Numbered from the stretch's first letter, positions 1 to 9,339 are shown. The stretch: DNA of 64,000 bases from Leptospira ognonensis (GCF_004770745.1 NZ_RQGD01000034.1:124001-188000), one strand, 5' to 3'. Translations and numbers: made by a program. The notes: a model not told the origin generated them from the letters alone.

Positions 1-22
1 CGGTGAAAGTAAAATAGCTTTT

Positions 23-718
23 ATGTTACGTTTTTTTTTACCATTCCTAATCCTATTCTTCTTATCTTGTAAAAGTTTGGGCATTAAACTTTCGGAACTC
101 AAACCTGTGGATTCATCTAATAAGTGCAATACGGAAAGTGAAGTGAGAAGTTACCGAGTCCTCTTCCTGTTGCCATTTTATCAGCAGAAATTGAGTGAGC
201 CAAATTTTGGTACCAAAAGCAAAATCGTAAATATCCGGGAATATGCCAAACCTTGGGACATTGCTTTTACTTTTATTGGATTTTTATTCTCTCTCAATTC
301 CTCGACTAAAATCTACACGTTTTGTGATTCGACCGATATGGAAACCATGGAAGGAAACACTTCTATGTTACCTTTTTCGCATTATAAGGCAGTGAATTCG
401 AGTAAGCCCGCAGAAATGCTAAGCTTTCCCAAGGATGACTATCACGTAGATGAAAAGGAGCGAGTAAAACTCGTTCAACTTGCACATACTTTATTAAAGG
501 CCGAGGAAAAATTCCAACTGATACTCGTAGGAAAAACGAACTCATCCGGTGATATCGCCTACCAAACACGACTGACTAAAAGAAGGGCAGAAGAAATTAA
601 ATCGGTGTTCGTTGGTGAATCTTTTGATGCAGATCGTATCACACTTGTTTTAACGGAAAAAGAGTTTGGTGGGACCGAATCTGTATCCAATATCGCTATC
701 TTCTTAATCAAAGAGTAG
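23..718 (+). CDS. lipoprotein with OmpA-like C-terminus
   Basis: Predicted envelope lipoprotein of 231 residues. The N-terminus has a hydrophobic signal peptide ending in a lipobox (FFLSC, Cys16), so the mature protein should be lipid-anchored. The last ~70 residues resemble a weak OmpA-like peptidoglycan-binding fold: LTKRRAEEIKSVF fits the 'S-x-RRA-x2-V' helix, followed by a residue run like 'RI-x2-V-x-x-E-x-x-G'. The middle is unrecognised. A possible end of an upstream reading frame (GTG...TAG) lies just before it, and the globin gene starts 6 bases after its stop, so co-transcription is likely. Function is unknown; peptidoglycan tethering is an inference from the C-terminus only. Confidence 0.7.
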   Translation: MLRFFLPFLILFFLSCKSLGIKLSELKPVDSSNKCNTESEVRSYRVLFLLPFYQQKLSEPNFGTKSKIVNIREYAKPWDIAFTFIGFLFSLNSSTKIYTFCDSTDMETMEGNTSMLPFSHYKAVNSSKPAEMLSFPKDDYHVDEKERVKLVQLAHTLLKAEEKFQLILVGKTNSSGDIAYQTRLTKRRAEEIKSVFVGESFDADRITLVLTEKEFGGTESVSNIAIFLIKE

Positions 719-724
719 AGCGTC

Positions 725-1147
725 GTGTTACCTGAAAGAGAAATTTATACTCCTCAGGAGGGGCCACCGGGTCCGCAGCCGGGGCTTGCGGAGCTTTTTG
801 CAGAATGGGGGGAGGCTACCATGCGAGATTTGGTGTCTTCATTTTACGATCGCATCTCTTTATCAAAAATCGCAAAGATGTTTCCGACAGATTTGCAAAT
901 TGCCAAACAAAAGCAGGCCGATTTTATCATTCAGGTGACAGGCGGACCAAGTTATTACTTAAACAATTGGGGTCCCGCAAGAATGCGAATGCGCCATTTT
1001 GCCTTTGAAATTGACGAAGAGGCGAGACGAGAATGGTTGCGCTGTTATAAGGAATCTTTGGCTGAGATGGAAGTTTCTGTTCGATCCAAAGAAATTTTCA
1101 CTCAGTTCTTAGAAGAATTCAGTCGGTGGATGATCAATAAACGCTAG
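725..1147 (+). CDS. truncated haemoglobin (Bac_globin family)
   Basis: 140-residue truncated globin, a haem protein of the 2-on-2 fold that binds O2 or NO and is usually linked to NO/oxygen chemistry. Visible family marks are SFYDRI (B helix with Tyr at B10), the GGPSYY turn, the RMRHFAFEI segment with the probable proximal His, and EWLRCYKESL with the G-helix Trp that is typical of group II. The start is a GTG six bases after the upstream lipoprotein stop; there is no strong Shine-Dalgarno. The gene ends directly against the convergent carbamoyltransferase gene with no spacer. The family call is secure, the physiological ligand is not known. Confidence 0.88.
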   Translation: MLPEREIYTPQEGPPGPQPGLAELFAEWGEATMRDLVSSFYDRISLSKIAKMFPTDLQIAKQKQADFIIQVTGGPSYYLNNWGPARMRMRHFAFEIDEEARREWLRCYKESLAEMEVSVRSKEIFTQFLEEFSRWMINKR

Positions 1148-2077
1148 TTACGCGTTTTCGAGTAATTTTAATATCACTGCTTTTTGAGCATCTAACCTAT
1201 TTTCTGACTGGCTAAAAATAATGGAACGCTCGCTTTTTACTACGTCTCGAGTGATTTCATAACCAGCATGGATTGGCATGTCGTGCATTATTTTTGCCTT
1301 CGAATTTTTGATTAGCTCCATGTTCACCTGATATGGCATCATTAAGGAAATTCTTTCCTCCTTCTCTTTTTTGTAAGCGGGATCATTAAAAAATTCCATA
1401 TCTACCCAAGTGTCAGTGTATATATAATCTGCATTCTTTACGGCTTGGTTTACATCTGTTTCCCAAGAGAGAGTTTTTTTTGCTAAACCACGATCAATGA
1501 TTTCTTTTACTTTGGATTCTTCTGATGCGATTGGAGTTACCAAGGTTAAATGAATGCCTAGTGCCGCAGTGATTCCGATAAGTGAATTTACTACATTGTT
1601 GTGTACGCCAATATAGCAAATGTTAGTTGATTTCCAGTCCTTTGGTCTATCCATAACGATAGTCAAGATGTCCGCCAGTGACTGGCATGGGTGGAAAAGG
1701 TTGCAGCAGCCATTAATGACAGGAACTTGAGAACCATCTTTTAGAACTAGTAGGTCCTCATTTTTCTTAAGGCGAGCCATGATGATTGAGACATTACGGG
1801 AAAGGTATTCCGCCTCAAAGTCTATATCAGAAAGGGAAAAATTTGAAGACATCCAATCCAGAAATATAGCATGACCCCCAAGTTCGGTCATGCCCGCTTC
1901 AAAGGAGACACGAGTTCTTGTCGAGGTTTTTTGAAACAACATGGCCATAGATCTGCCAGCCATGTGCCCCGAGAAATAAACTCGGTTTTGTTTTACATAA
2001 ATGGCAAAGTTCAGTAATTCTTCAATTTCGGAATCAGTCCAATCCTTCCAGGATATGAGGTGTTTGATCACAGACAT
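1148..2077 (-). CDS. argF: ornithine carbamoyltransferase-like enzyme
   Basis: 309-residue member of the aspartate/ornithine carbamoyltransferase family, which transfers carbamoyl from carbamoyl phosphate to an amine, normally ornithine to citrulline in arginine synthesis. The carbamoyl-phosphate motif STRTR (residues 52-56) and HPCQ (129-132) are intact. The amino-acid side is atypical: the canonical HCLP motif reads HDMP (265-268, Cys to Asp), and the SMG loop expected after TD-x-W-V reads DME. The length is normal (about 310). An AGGTAGGA-like ribosome site precedes the ATG. argF is used because it is the obvious housekeeping assignment, but the changed substrate motifs leave room for an acylated ornithine or another amine. 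Confidence 0.8.
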   Translation of the reverse strand: MSVIKHLISWKDWTDSEIEELLNFAIYVKQNRVYFSGHMAGRSMAMLFQKTSTRTRVSFEAGMTELGGHAIFLDWMSSNFSLSDIDFEAEYLSRNVSIIMARLKKNEDLLVLKDGSQVPVINGCCNLFHPCQSLADILTIVMDRPKDWKSTNICYIGVHNNVVNSLIGITAALGIHLTLVTPIASEESKVKEIIDRGLAKKTLSWETDVNQAVKNADYIYTDTWVDMEFFNDPAYKKEKEERISLMMPYQVNMELIKNSKAKIMHDMPIHAGYEITRDVVKSERSIIFSQSENRLDAQKAVILKLLENA

Positions 2078-2178
2078 AGGTCCTACCTATTATCTATATC
2101 GGCATACACTGTAGTTGTTTGAAGTGAAGGATGTAAAAAAGGTCGGAAGGAAGGTACACTTCCTCCCGAAGGTTTTGT

Positions 2179-2520
2179 TTAAGCAGCGGCCATGGACAGG
2201 GCAATCATCACATCAGGCAAAAGCATTTCTTCCGTGAATTTCAGTCCAAATTGGGTTCCATCTTTCGTCTCTTTTGTCCAAATGACCCGTCCAGAATACT
2301 TTATTTTAGATCGAGTCAAATCGCTCTCAATGACTCCAGAAAGTATGTCCTTCTCAGTCAACTCCACGCCTAAATCTATCGTTCCACTCATTCCAATTTC
2401 TGAGATTGTTTCGACTGTCGCGATAAGGAATTCAGGGGTTTCATTTTTGGAATAAACTTTGATTACAAAATCTTTCCATGCCCCCGAGATCAGTCTTTCT
2501 TTGGTTCGTGATTCTATCAT
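2179..2520 (-). CDS. PilZ domain protein
   Basis: 113-residue stand-alone PilZ domain, the c-di-GMP receptor fold. The two ligand motifs are recognisable: an N-terminal basic stretch RTKERLISG (R-x3-R) and SEIGMSG as the [D/N]-x-S-x2-G motif, followed by the usual beta-barrel (SGRVIWTKE, GTQFGLKFTEE). No other domain or membrane segment is visible, so it is probably a cytoplasmic adaptor that passes a c-di-GMP signal to an unknown partner. It is transcribed away from the cytochrome c peroxidase gene, and the shared 257-base gap should hold both promoters. The first Asp/Asn of the second motif is not conserved, so c-di-GMP binding is likely but not certain. Confidence 0.75.
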   Translation of the reverse strand: MIESRTKERLISGAWKDFVIKVYSKNETPEFLIATVETISEIGMSGTIDLGVELTEKDILSGVIESDLTRSKIKYSGRVIWTKETKDGTQFGLKFTEEMLLPDVMIALSMAAA

Positions 2521-2777
2521 AAATCATCTCCTAAATACACTAAACACTGTGCATAATTCGTGCCAAAGCTAGAAAACGTTGATTGAAATCTTGCCGAAAC
2601 AGAAAAATCATAAGCTTGACTCAATATGCCTGTTCGTTATTCACCTGGACACAAATTTTGTATCATTTTGCTTAAATTCTGTACAATTTAAATTTATTCT
2701 AAAAAAAGATTGAATCTAAAAAGTATGCTTGGAAGTCTAGATATAAGAGATTATTTACGGTAATAGAGGGAATCAAT

Positions 2778-3764
2778 ATGAATCTAAATCGATTAACAAC
2801 ATCGTTCTTCCTCCTTGTGATTTTAGGACTAGTGGCTTGTGGTCCTTCGCAGGAGACCAAGGATTTGCAGCTGAAAGCAAAACAAATGTTTGGTGCTTTG
2901 CCAAATAAAATGCCTGGCTCTGAAAATGATACTGAGGCACTCATTTCTCTCGGGAAAAAATTATATTTTGAGACTAAGCTTTCTCAAAATAATACCCAAT
3001 CATGTAACTCTTGTCATAATGTCGAAGGAAAAGCTGCAGGCGTTGATAATCTACCGACATCGCCTGGTGCGTTTGGAAAGAGTGGCGATAGAAATTCTCC
3101 AACAGTCCTTAATGCAGGATTTCATTTTGCCCAGTTCTGGGATGGGCGTGCACCTGATTTGAAAGCACAAGCAAAAGGGCCGATTTTGAACCCAGGTGAA
3201 ATGGCAATGCCTTCGGAAGCAGAGGTAATCAAAAAGCTAAAAGCAGAAGCTGACTACCCGGCTTTGTTTGCAAAAGCTTTCCCAGATGCTAAAGATGCGT
3301 TGACTTATGATAATCTAGCAGGTGCTATTGCCGCGTTTGAACGAACTCTTGTCTCAAGTTCACGATTTGATGATTTCGTGAACGGAGATCATAAAGCTTT
3401 ATCACCGGAAGAACAAGCAGGATTAAACACTTTTGTCGCCTCAGGTTGTTCTTCTTGCCATAATGGTAATCTTTTTGGTGGCAATTCTTATCGAAAGATA
3501 GGACAAGTAAATGCATACGGAACAACGGACCTTGGCAGGTTCAATGTAACAAAAGATCCTAGTGATAAGTTTTTCTTTAAAGTTCCATCTCTTCGCAATG
3601 TGGCGCTAACGGGTCCGTATTTTCATGACGGTAAAGTCGCAAGTCTCGAGGAAGCTGTAAAAAAAATGGCTTACCACCAGCTTGGACAAACAATGAAGGA
3701 TGAAGATACAACGAAGATTGTAAAATTCTTAGGATCGCTTTCCGACAAAACGAAAACCAATTAA
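2778..3764 (+). CDS. dihaem cytochrome c peroxidase (lipoprotein)
   Basis: 328-residue bacterial CcpA/MauG-family dihaem peroxidase, which reduces H2O2 to water in the periplasm using c-type haems. Two CxxCH haem-attachment motifs are present (CNSCH near residue 78, CSSCH near 227), with the family segments SPTVLNAGFHFAQFWDGR, FERTLVSSSRFDDFVNGD and VPSLRNVALTGPYFHDG. The signal peptide ends in a lipobox (GLVACG), so the enzyme is probably membrane-anchored. Length fits the family. A stem-loop follows the stop. In Leptospira such an enzyme belongs to the peroxide-defence set; regulation by PerR is plausible, but I cannot identify a convincing operator here. Confidence 0.93.
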   Translation: MNLNRLTTSFFLLVILGLVACGPSQETKDLQLKAKQMFGALPNKMPGSENDTEALISLGKKLYFETKLSQNNTQSCNSCHNVEGKAAGVDNLPTSPGAFGKSGDRNSPTVLNAGFHFAQFWDGRAPDLKAQAKGPILNPGEMAMPSEAEVIKKLKAEADYPALFAKAFPDAKDALTYDNLAGAIAAFERTLVSSSRFDDFVNGDHKALSPEEQAGLNTFVASGCSSCHNGNLFGGNSYRKIGQVNAYGTTDLGRFNVTKDPSDKFFFKVPSLRNVALTGPYFHDGKVASLEEAVKKMAYHQLGQTMKDEDTTKIVKFLGSLSDKTKTN

Positions 3765-3777
3765 AATTTTGTTTTTA

Positions 3778-3803
3778 GTGGTGTCTACTCTCGTAGATAC
3801 CAC
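3778..3803 (+). terminator. stem-loop after cytochrome c peroxidase gene
   Basis: An 11-base inverted repeat (GTGGTGTCTAC / GTAGATACCAC, one G-U pair) with a 4-base TCTC loop sits 14 bases after the peroxidase stop. It lacks a downstream T-run, so it may be a weak or Rho-assisted terminator, or an mRNA 3' end stabiliser, before pyrE. Confidence 0.5.
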
Positions 3804-3866
3804 AATTCGCTTCCGTACCAGGATTTTTACTTTTCTTCTTCTCCTTGTATAAAATACTTCCTTTAT

Positions 3867-4427
3867 ATGTCAGTATCCCTGAAACCACAGATCCTAGATT
3901 GGATGAAAAGCTATGCATATCGTTACGCGGAAGTTCCCTTTCGATTGGCAAGCGGACTGGAGTCTCATCATTATTTCAATTGTAAGGAAATAACCTTACA
4001 TCCAGAAAGATTATCCATTTTGGCAAGTTGTTTGATAGACGAAATCATAACTAAGTTACCTGGCAGTTTTGATGCGGTTGGAGGTCTCACCCTCGGAGCT
4101 GACCCTCTCTCTTATGCACTCTCGCTCGAATACCAGAGGAGAAGCAAATTGATCTTCCCTTTGATTGTCAGAAAAGAAGCAAAGGGACATGGGACAGGAC
4201 AACAAATTGAGGGCTTTTGGAAAGAGACTAAACAATGTTTGGTGCTCGACGATGTGATCACTACGGGAGGATCTACGATCAAAGCCGTAAATGCCTTGCG
4301 CGCTGCAGGAATTGAAGTAACGAAAGGTGTTTGTATTTTAGATCGGGAAGAGGGCGGAAAGGAAGCACTTGAGAAGGTTGGTGTTCACATGGAAAGTTTA
4401 TTTAAAAAAGCGGATTTTACAATATGA
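3867..4427 (+). CDS. pyrE: orotate phosphoribosyltransferase
   Basis: 186-residue enzyme of de novo pyrimidine synthesis that joins orotate and PRPP to give orotidine 5'-phosphate. The PRPP-binding signature LVLDDVITTGGSTIKAV lies around residues 128-144, and the catalytic-loop region (VRKEAKGHGTG, residues 95-105) carries the family lysines. The length is typical. The stop overlaps the start of the next gene by four bases (ATGA), so it is translationally coupled to a membrane protein of unknown role. Family assignment is secure. Confidence 0.93.
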   Translation: MSVSLKPQILDWMKSYAYRYAEVPFRLASGLESHHYFNCKEITLHPERLSILASCLIDEIITKLPGSFDAVGGLTLGADPLSYALSLEYQRRSKLIFPLIVRKEAKGHGTGQQIEGFWKETKQCLVLDDVITTGGSTIKAVNALRAAGIEVTKGVCILDREEGGKEALEKVGVHMESLFKKADFTI

Positions 4428-5173
4428 CCAAAAGAATTTTCTCTTATAATACAGCATTCTTTAGAAAGAAACTTCTTCTACGTACTGGAATTGTAATTTC
4501 TATGTTTTTTTTGTTTTTGGCATACAATACATTCCAACTGCCTGCCTCAGAAAGAGGAAAATTTCTTCTGATCTTCTCACCCTTATTCTTATTATTGATT
4601 TGGTTTTTGCAAAAAAATTATCTTAAACAATTGGAAATTCTAACTAAGGGAAGGATAGAGATTGAAGGCGGAACTCTAAAGCAATTTGACGCATACGGAA
4701 GCTGTGCGGCCGTAAGACTGAAAGATATTGTCAAAATATCGCATGATAAGTTTAGATCCTATGATCGTCTGGTGATTGAGACAGAAGAAAAAATCTATCC
4801 CATGGTAAATGTTCTAGAGTTCGATGAACTTAAGACGGTGATAGAATCAAGCTCGGGAAAAAAAGCCGAAGTCGACACAAAAGAATTCCAATACTTAAGC
4901 CTCCGGACTTTTTTCTTTTTTCTTCCAACAATTCTATTTGTAGGCGCTCTGTATTCACCAGTGATTGCTCAAAAATTTAGTTTTCTAAATCCAGAAACGG
5001 CGTATTTGTTTTTTAACGTAAACTTAATTGTCTTCTTCTTATATCTTCCTGAAAAAAACAATTATATCTTAACAGGGTTTTCTCTAAAAAGAAGAATGCT
5101 TTTCATTTCGACAATGGTATTCTTCTTTCAAGTTTATACAAATTTAAGTAAGGCTGGCTTTTTCGAAAAATAA
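4424..5173 (+). CDS. unknown inner-membrane protein
   Basis: 249-residue protein I do not recognise. Two transmembrane helices lie near the N-terminus (about residues 20-60), followed by a soluble stretch of ~90 residues that is rich in charged residues and beta-prone (about 65-160), and then three more helices (about 162-245). The soluble part resembles a small PH-like/bPH domain in pattern only. It overlaps pyrE by four bases and is therefore expressed with it. It ends two bases before the convergent gene. Confidence 0.6.
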   Translation: MTKRIFSYNTAFFRKKLLLRTGIVISMFFLFLAYNTFQLPASERGKFLLIFSPLFLLLIWFLQKNYLKQLEILTKGRIEIEGGTLKQFDAYGSCAAVRLKDIVKISHDKFRSYDRLVIETEEKIYPMVNVLEFDELKTVIESSSGKKAEVDTKEFQYLSLRTFFFFLPTILFVGALYSPVIAQKFSFLNPETAYLFFNVNLIVFFLYLPEKNNYILTGFSLKRRMLFISTMVFFFQVYTNLSKAGFFEK

Positions 5174-5175
5174 AA

Positions 5176-6087
5176 TCAGTTTGATTTGGCGTTGATTCCC
5201 TGACGGAGCATATTCAGTTTCGCCTGACTATACCGTCTAAGTTCCGTCATATCTTCTTGATATCTTTTAAGTAATCTGTCTACGTCTGTTCGCGTTTCCA
5301 TTAATATCAAAGTATCACGAATAAATTTTAATTCTTTTTCTTCTTTGATTTTCCCGGTTTGTATGAGTTTCTTGATAATATCAAATTCATACTTTCTAAA
5401 ATGAACGCGTAATAAAAATTCTACGGAAAAGTTTTGAGTTGCTTTTGACCAACTAGGATCTATTTTCTCTTTTGTTCCTTCATTGATACTATCTACAGCT
5501 CTTTTAGGATCGGAAGTGACAAGAGATGGCGCTAATTCTTCTATTGCACCCTCTTCATCTTTATAAAAATCTTGGAGCTTGTTTTTGCGCCATTGGTCGG
5601 TATATTCGAAACTTGAACTGAGGATGATTCGATTGTATTCCTCGAGCATCACCACAACATTTATGGCCCTGCCGAGTGGTGTGTTATTGTATTCTTTGAT
5701 CTTGGGAAATAACTCCCTTGAAATTTGGAAAGCCGACTTTCGCTTATAATTGCTCGATTCGTAAAGGCGTTCTAGATTCTCTTCTGCTTGTCTTTTTAAG
5801 TCATTGATGATTTCAACTTCTGTGAAGATGTAGGCCTCTTCTCCGTAAACGAATAAATTTGGATCTGGTGCTACGATGTTTACGATAAAAATAAAATGGC
5901 AATCGCGTAAGGCCAGAAGGATCTTTCGTATTTCCTCTTCGGGTCTACTGAAATTGGAAGACCATACACGCAAAAAAGTATCTGAAGCGGGTAATCTTTC
6001 CTTACCTTCAATATTTTCCTTCTTTATGAGCTCAGCAAGCTCTAGCGCAATTTTGATTGATCCTGCCATGTACTTTATTTCATGCAA
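5176..6087 (-). CDS. conserved-looking hypothetical protein
   Basis: 303-residue soluble, mostly alpha-helical protein with no signal peptide or membrane segment. Its C-terminal third (LKFIRDTLILMETRTDVDRLL onward) is heptad-like and could form a coiled coil. No catalytic motif is recognisable. The start used gives MHEIKYM; an internal Met seven residues later is an equally possible start, as neither has a clear ribosome site. The gene precedes the ABC transporter genes' 3' end on the opposite side of a 21-base gap and reads in the same direction, so it may be the last gene of that operon. Confidence 0.6.
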   Translation of the reverse strand: MHEIKYMAGSIKIALELAELIKKENIEGKERLPASDTFLRVWSSNFSRPEEEIRKILLALRDCHFIFIVNIVAPDPNLFVYGEEAYIFTEVEIINDLKRQAEENLERLYESSNYKRKSAFQISRELFPKIKEYNNTPLGRAINVVVMLEEYNRIILSSSFEYTDQWRKNKLQDFYKDEEGAIEELAPSLVTSDPKRAVDSINEGTKEKIDPSWSKATQNFSVEFLLRVHFRKYEFDIIKKLIQTGKIKEEKELKFIRDTLILMETRTDVDRLLKRYQEDMTELRRYSQAKLNMLRQGINAKSN

Positions 6088-6108
6088 ATCCGCTTATATG
6101 TAAAGAAT

Positions 6109-8589
6109 TTATTCGTAATTTAAGGCCTCCCGGAGCGACTTCTTTCTCGCCTCGAGAAATGGATAGACAGAAACAAGAAGAGCCATGATTGGACTTGCTA
6201 AAATATAATAGAATAGCAATTCGAATGAATAATTAAAATCGAGAAGCCAACCAAAAGCATTCCGATTGATTCCGTAAATCACAAGAGGGGAAAGGATAAG
6301 ACTATTGAGTATACCCATAGACAGTCCCATAAAGATAAAAAATAGACTCTGGAAGAAGATGAGTTTAAACAATTGGAATTGGCTTAATCCAATGGATTGA
6401 AGGGTGGCAATCAGTTTAGATTTTTCTTTAATATTGTATATCAGAGAAGTAAGCAATGCGAGTAAGGATATCAAGATGGCCGTATGTTTTAAAGATCCTA
6501 AGATTGAAAATACCTCTCTCATCCCATCTAAATAAAGGGCTTTGAGGCTATTCTTATCTAATATTTTTAAGTCGGTCGTAAAACTCTTAAGTTCTCTTTC
6601 TAGGATATCAATCTGCTGTTTTTCAGGAACATCTTGTGTAAAAGAGACTCGTAGGGAATTTAATTCAATTAGCGTGAAAAAATTTTGGTAGTTTTCTACA
6701 TTCATCATAATCGTTCCTCGTTCGGAGAAAAAATGATCTCTGACTGAGATGATATCAAAAAAAACTTTTCCATGTTTTTCAGTTTGAATTTCTATTTTTT
6801 CTCCTTTACATTTGGATTCTAGATAACAGAAGTTTGATGAGACAATAACCTCGTTTTTGTTCGAGGGGAAAGGGTAAACGTGTAAGGTATAATAATTATC
6901 ACCAATAGGAAACTTGGTTTTAATGATGAATGGTTCAATTTGTTTGAAAATAGGATTCTTGTTTAATTGATCCTGTAAGGAGATCGGAACACCAGGAAGC
7001 CCAGAGGTTAATTTAGATATATTTATGATCGAATAATCGAATTGGTTGTCTGTATCAACCCATTTAGTTAACGTTTGTTCGTAGCTTTCGGTAAGCGATG
7101 TTAAGGTAAATACAAGAGAAGTCGCGAGTAAAATAGTTGCCGAAGTTAAGGAATTTTGAAGCGGCTCTAATTTAATTTCCTCCCAGGCAATGCGAAACGT
7201 CGGGAAAAAGAAAAATCGTTCGAGAAATCTAATACTTACTGAGATCGTAAAAGAAAGACTCAGAGGAAAGATTAAGACAAATCCTATAATTACCAAAGCA
7301 ACGCCTGTTAACCCAGGTAAAAGTGATTTTGGAGAAGGCAGAAAACCGATAATTACGCCCAAAAAGATAAACAAAATACCTAAACTTGCAGCGAAAAGAA
7401 AAAGTCGATTTAGACTTTTGAATCCCGTCGTAGTATCACTCTCTCGAATCAATGCAATCGGTTTGATAAAATAAGATCTTAATGAAGAGAATAGCGAAGA
7501 GATGGCAGCTCCGAAAATCCCGATCGAGATTGCACTCAAATAAATCCAACTTGGGATCTCTCGGTAACTAGCCATTTGGGATCCATCTGTTATCGTATTA
7601 CTTCCACGTAGGAAATCAAAATTTAAAAGTAAAGTTCCGAAACAAACTCCGATGATACTTCCGATCATTCCCAATAATATGCCCTGAGAAAAAAATAGGA
7701 ATAAGTTATGAGTCCTGGAATTCCCCAAACTTAACAATATCCCAAACTCCTTCCGCCTGGCTAAATAGATTCCTGAAAAAGTACTGGCAACCATAAAGAA
7801 GGAAATAAGAACCGAAACTAATGATACGATGGTTAAATTAATTTTTAGAGATCCGAGCGCTTTCCCGGAACGATCCCTTACGAACTCTCTTGTTTCCCAT
7901 TTCCAGTTATATTTTTCTGATAGGGCAAGAATTTGGTCAGACGGGAATTCGCTGAGATCGGTTTCAGAATTGTTTGTTAATAATACTCTATGGATTTTAT
8001 CTTTTTTGCCGCAGTAGATTTGTAGAAACTGTATATCAGTGATGATAAAATTTCCATCTTGTGAAATGGGAACCGTCTCTGTTTTTCGGATCTGTAGGGA
8101 CTTGTTACAGAGGCTTAGAGAAATCAATGTATGTTTCTCAAATAATCGCTGATAGAGTGCTTGACTTAAAATAAATTTTTTTACCTCTGAATCCTTAGTG
8201 TCAGGAATACTTTCTTGATTGCTTGTAACGATTGTTAAATCTTTCCCAATCATAGGAAAGCGCAAGACTGAGGAAGCTGAAACGTCGAAAAAAGCATCTT
8301 CGATTAGTAAAGGTTCCAAATTGATCTCATTCGGGACCAAATAATAAAGTTCTCTTAGAAATACCTCTTCTCCTAATAATCCATCTTGATTCGAAACAAA
8401 TTGACCGAGATAAATTGAATCAGAATATCCAGACTCGGCATCTATGATGCTCTCTTCTGCTCGCCATGAATTGACTTGTGTCGTAAAAAAGAGAGCAATA
8501 CCGAGAGAGATTCCGCAAAGAGAGAATAGAATTCTAGACTTATGGTCTTTAAAATAGCCGTATAAAAAAAAGAAATAGATATGGATCAT
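6109..8589 (-). CDS. ABC transporter permease, FtsX/LolE type
   Basis: 826-residue permease of the MacB/LolCE/FtsX superfamily with a duplicated architecture. There is an N-terminal TM helix (about 10-30), a large periplasmic domain, a first FtsX block of three helices (about 250-400), two further helices, a second periplasmic domain (about 520-690), and a last FtsX block (about 690-820; LATLQSIGLSQFQLF is the typical FtsX coupling segment). It is transcribed with the ATPase gene, overlapping it by four bases. Such pairs move lipoproteins or other envelope substrates, or act as mechanotransmitters, rather than pumping across the inner membrane. The substrate is not evident. Confidence 0.85.
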   Translation of the reverse strand: MIHIYFFFLYGYFKDHKSRILFSLCGISLGIALFFTTQVNSWRAEESIIDAESGYSDSIYLGQFVSNQDGLLGEEVFLRELYYLVPNEINLEPLLIEDAFFDVSASSVLRFPMIGKDLTIVTSNQESIPDTKDSEVKKFILSQALYQRLFEKHTLISLSLCNKSLQIRKTETVPISQDGNFIITDIQFLQIYCGKKDKIHRVLLTNNSETDLSEFPSDQILALSEKYNWKWETREFVRDRSGKALGSLKINLTIVSLVSVLISFFMVASTFSGIYLARRKEFGILLSLGNSRTHNLFLFFSQGILLGMIGSIIGVCFGTLLLNFDFLRGSNTITDGSQMASYREIPSWIYLSAISIGIFGAAISSLFSSLRSYFIKPIALIRESDTTTGFKSLNRLFLFAASLGILFIFLGVIIGFLPSPKSLLPGLTGVALVIIGFVLIFPLSLSFTISVSIRFLERFFFFPTFRIAWEEIKLEPLQNSLTSATILLATSLVFTLTSLTESYEQTLTKWVDTDNQFDYSIINISKLTSGLPGVPISLQDQLNKNPIFKQIEPFIIKTKFPIGDNYYTLHVYPFPSNKNEVIVSSNFCYLESKCKGEKIEIQTEKHGKVFFDIISVRDHFFSERGTIMMNVENYQNFFTLIELNSLRVSFTQDVPEKQQIDILERELKSFTTDLKILDKNSLKALYLDGMREVFSILGSLKHTAILISLLALLTSLIYNIKEKSKLIATLQSIGLSQFQLFKLIFFQSLFFIFMGLSMGILNSLILSPLVIYGINRNAFGWLLDFNYSFELLFYYILASPIMALLVSVYPFLEARKKSLREALNYE

Positions 8590-9272
8590 ATGATTTTGGC
8601 TATGCCATCTAACATCGAAATGCGTGTTTCACCTAGGTTACCAATCTCTTGATTATGAGTGACAAGAAAAACCGTAAGTCCTAGATCTTTAACACATCTT
8701 TGAAAAAGAGAAACGATTTGATCAGACGACTCAGAATCCAAATTCCCCGTTGGTTCATCAGCGAGTAAGAGTTTTGGTTTATGCACAAGTGCTCTAGCAA
8801 TGGCTACCCGTTGTTTCTCGCCTCCAGACAGCTCTTTCGGAGTAAAGCCCACCCGGTCTTCTAAATTTACCATTTCGAGTGCAGCCAGACCGAGCTTTCT
8901 GGCAGTATGTTTCGAGACCCCTTGTAGGAATAGGGGCAAGATTACATTATCAAGTGCGGATAAATACGGGAGAAGATGGAAAAATTGGAATACGATTCCA
9001 ATTGTCTTTCGCCTGTACAAGGTAAGCTGGTCTTCGTTCTTTTCGTTCAATCTCTCCCCAAAAATATCAATTTCACCGGAGTCTGCTGTTTCGATGGCGG
9101 ATAGTATATTTAACAAAGTTGACTTGCCGCTACCGGAGGGGCCCATCATGGTGATGAGCTGGTTCCCGGGAATTTCAAGATCAAAACCTTTTAGAACCGA
9201 AATACCTACATTACCTTGGGAGTAAGTCTTAAAAATATTTCGGATTTGGATATCGAACTGCTTTTGCTTCAT
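8586..9272 (-). CDS. ABC transporter ATPase, LolD/MacB type
   Basis: 228-residue nucleotide-binding subunit. Visible motifs are Walker A GPSGSGKST, the Q-loop QFFHLLPYLSALDNV, the signature LSGGEKQRVAIARAL, Walker B KLLLADEPTGNLD, and the H-loop VTHNQE. The wording around the Q-loop and the 'EPTGNLD' Walker B are typical of the LolD/MacB/FtsE group, which matches the FtsX-type permease gene that it overlaps. It is divergent from the small ORF at 9340 across a 67-base gap that should contain the promoter. Confidence 0.92.
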   Translation of the reverse strand: MKQKQFDIQIRNIFKTYSQGNVGISVLKGFDLEIPGNQLITMMGPSGSGKSTLLNILSAIETADSGEIDIFGERLNEKNEDQLTLYRRKTIGIVFQFFHLLPYLSALDNVILPLFLQGVSKHTARKLGLAALEMVNLEDRVGFTPKELSGGEKQRVAIARALVHKPKLLLADEPTGNLDSESSDQIVSLFQRCVKDLGLTVFLVTHNQEIGNLGETRISMLDGIAKII

Positions 9273-9339
9273 TTAATTTTCCCTAAAACCTAAAAGTGCT
9301 TTTCATTTTGTAAAATGGCAAATTAATAAGATTTGAGCC

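Noticed and set aside
2690..2720. Small palindrome AGATTGAATCT and TTATTCTAA-like sequence before the cytochrome c peroxidase gene as a PerR box
   Set aside because: The repeat is short and does not match a reliable PerR/Fur consensus; AT-rich DNA gives such matches by chance.
3325..3525. Minus-strand and other-frame reading frames of 60-100 codons throughout
   Set aside because: They lie fully within clear genes, have no ribosome site and no recognisable protein features.
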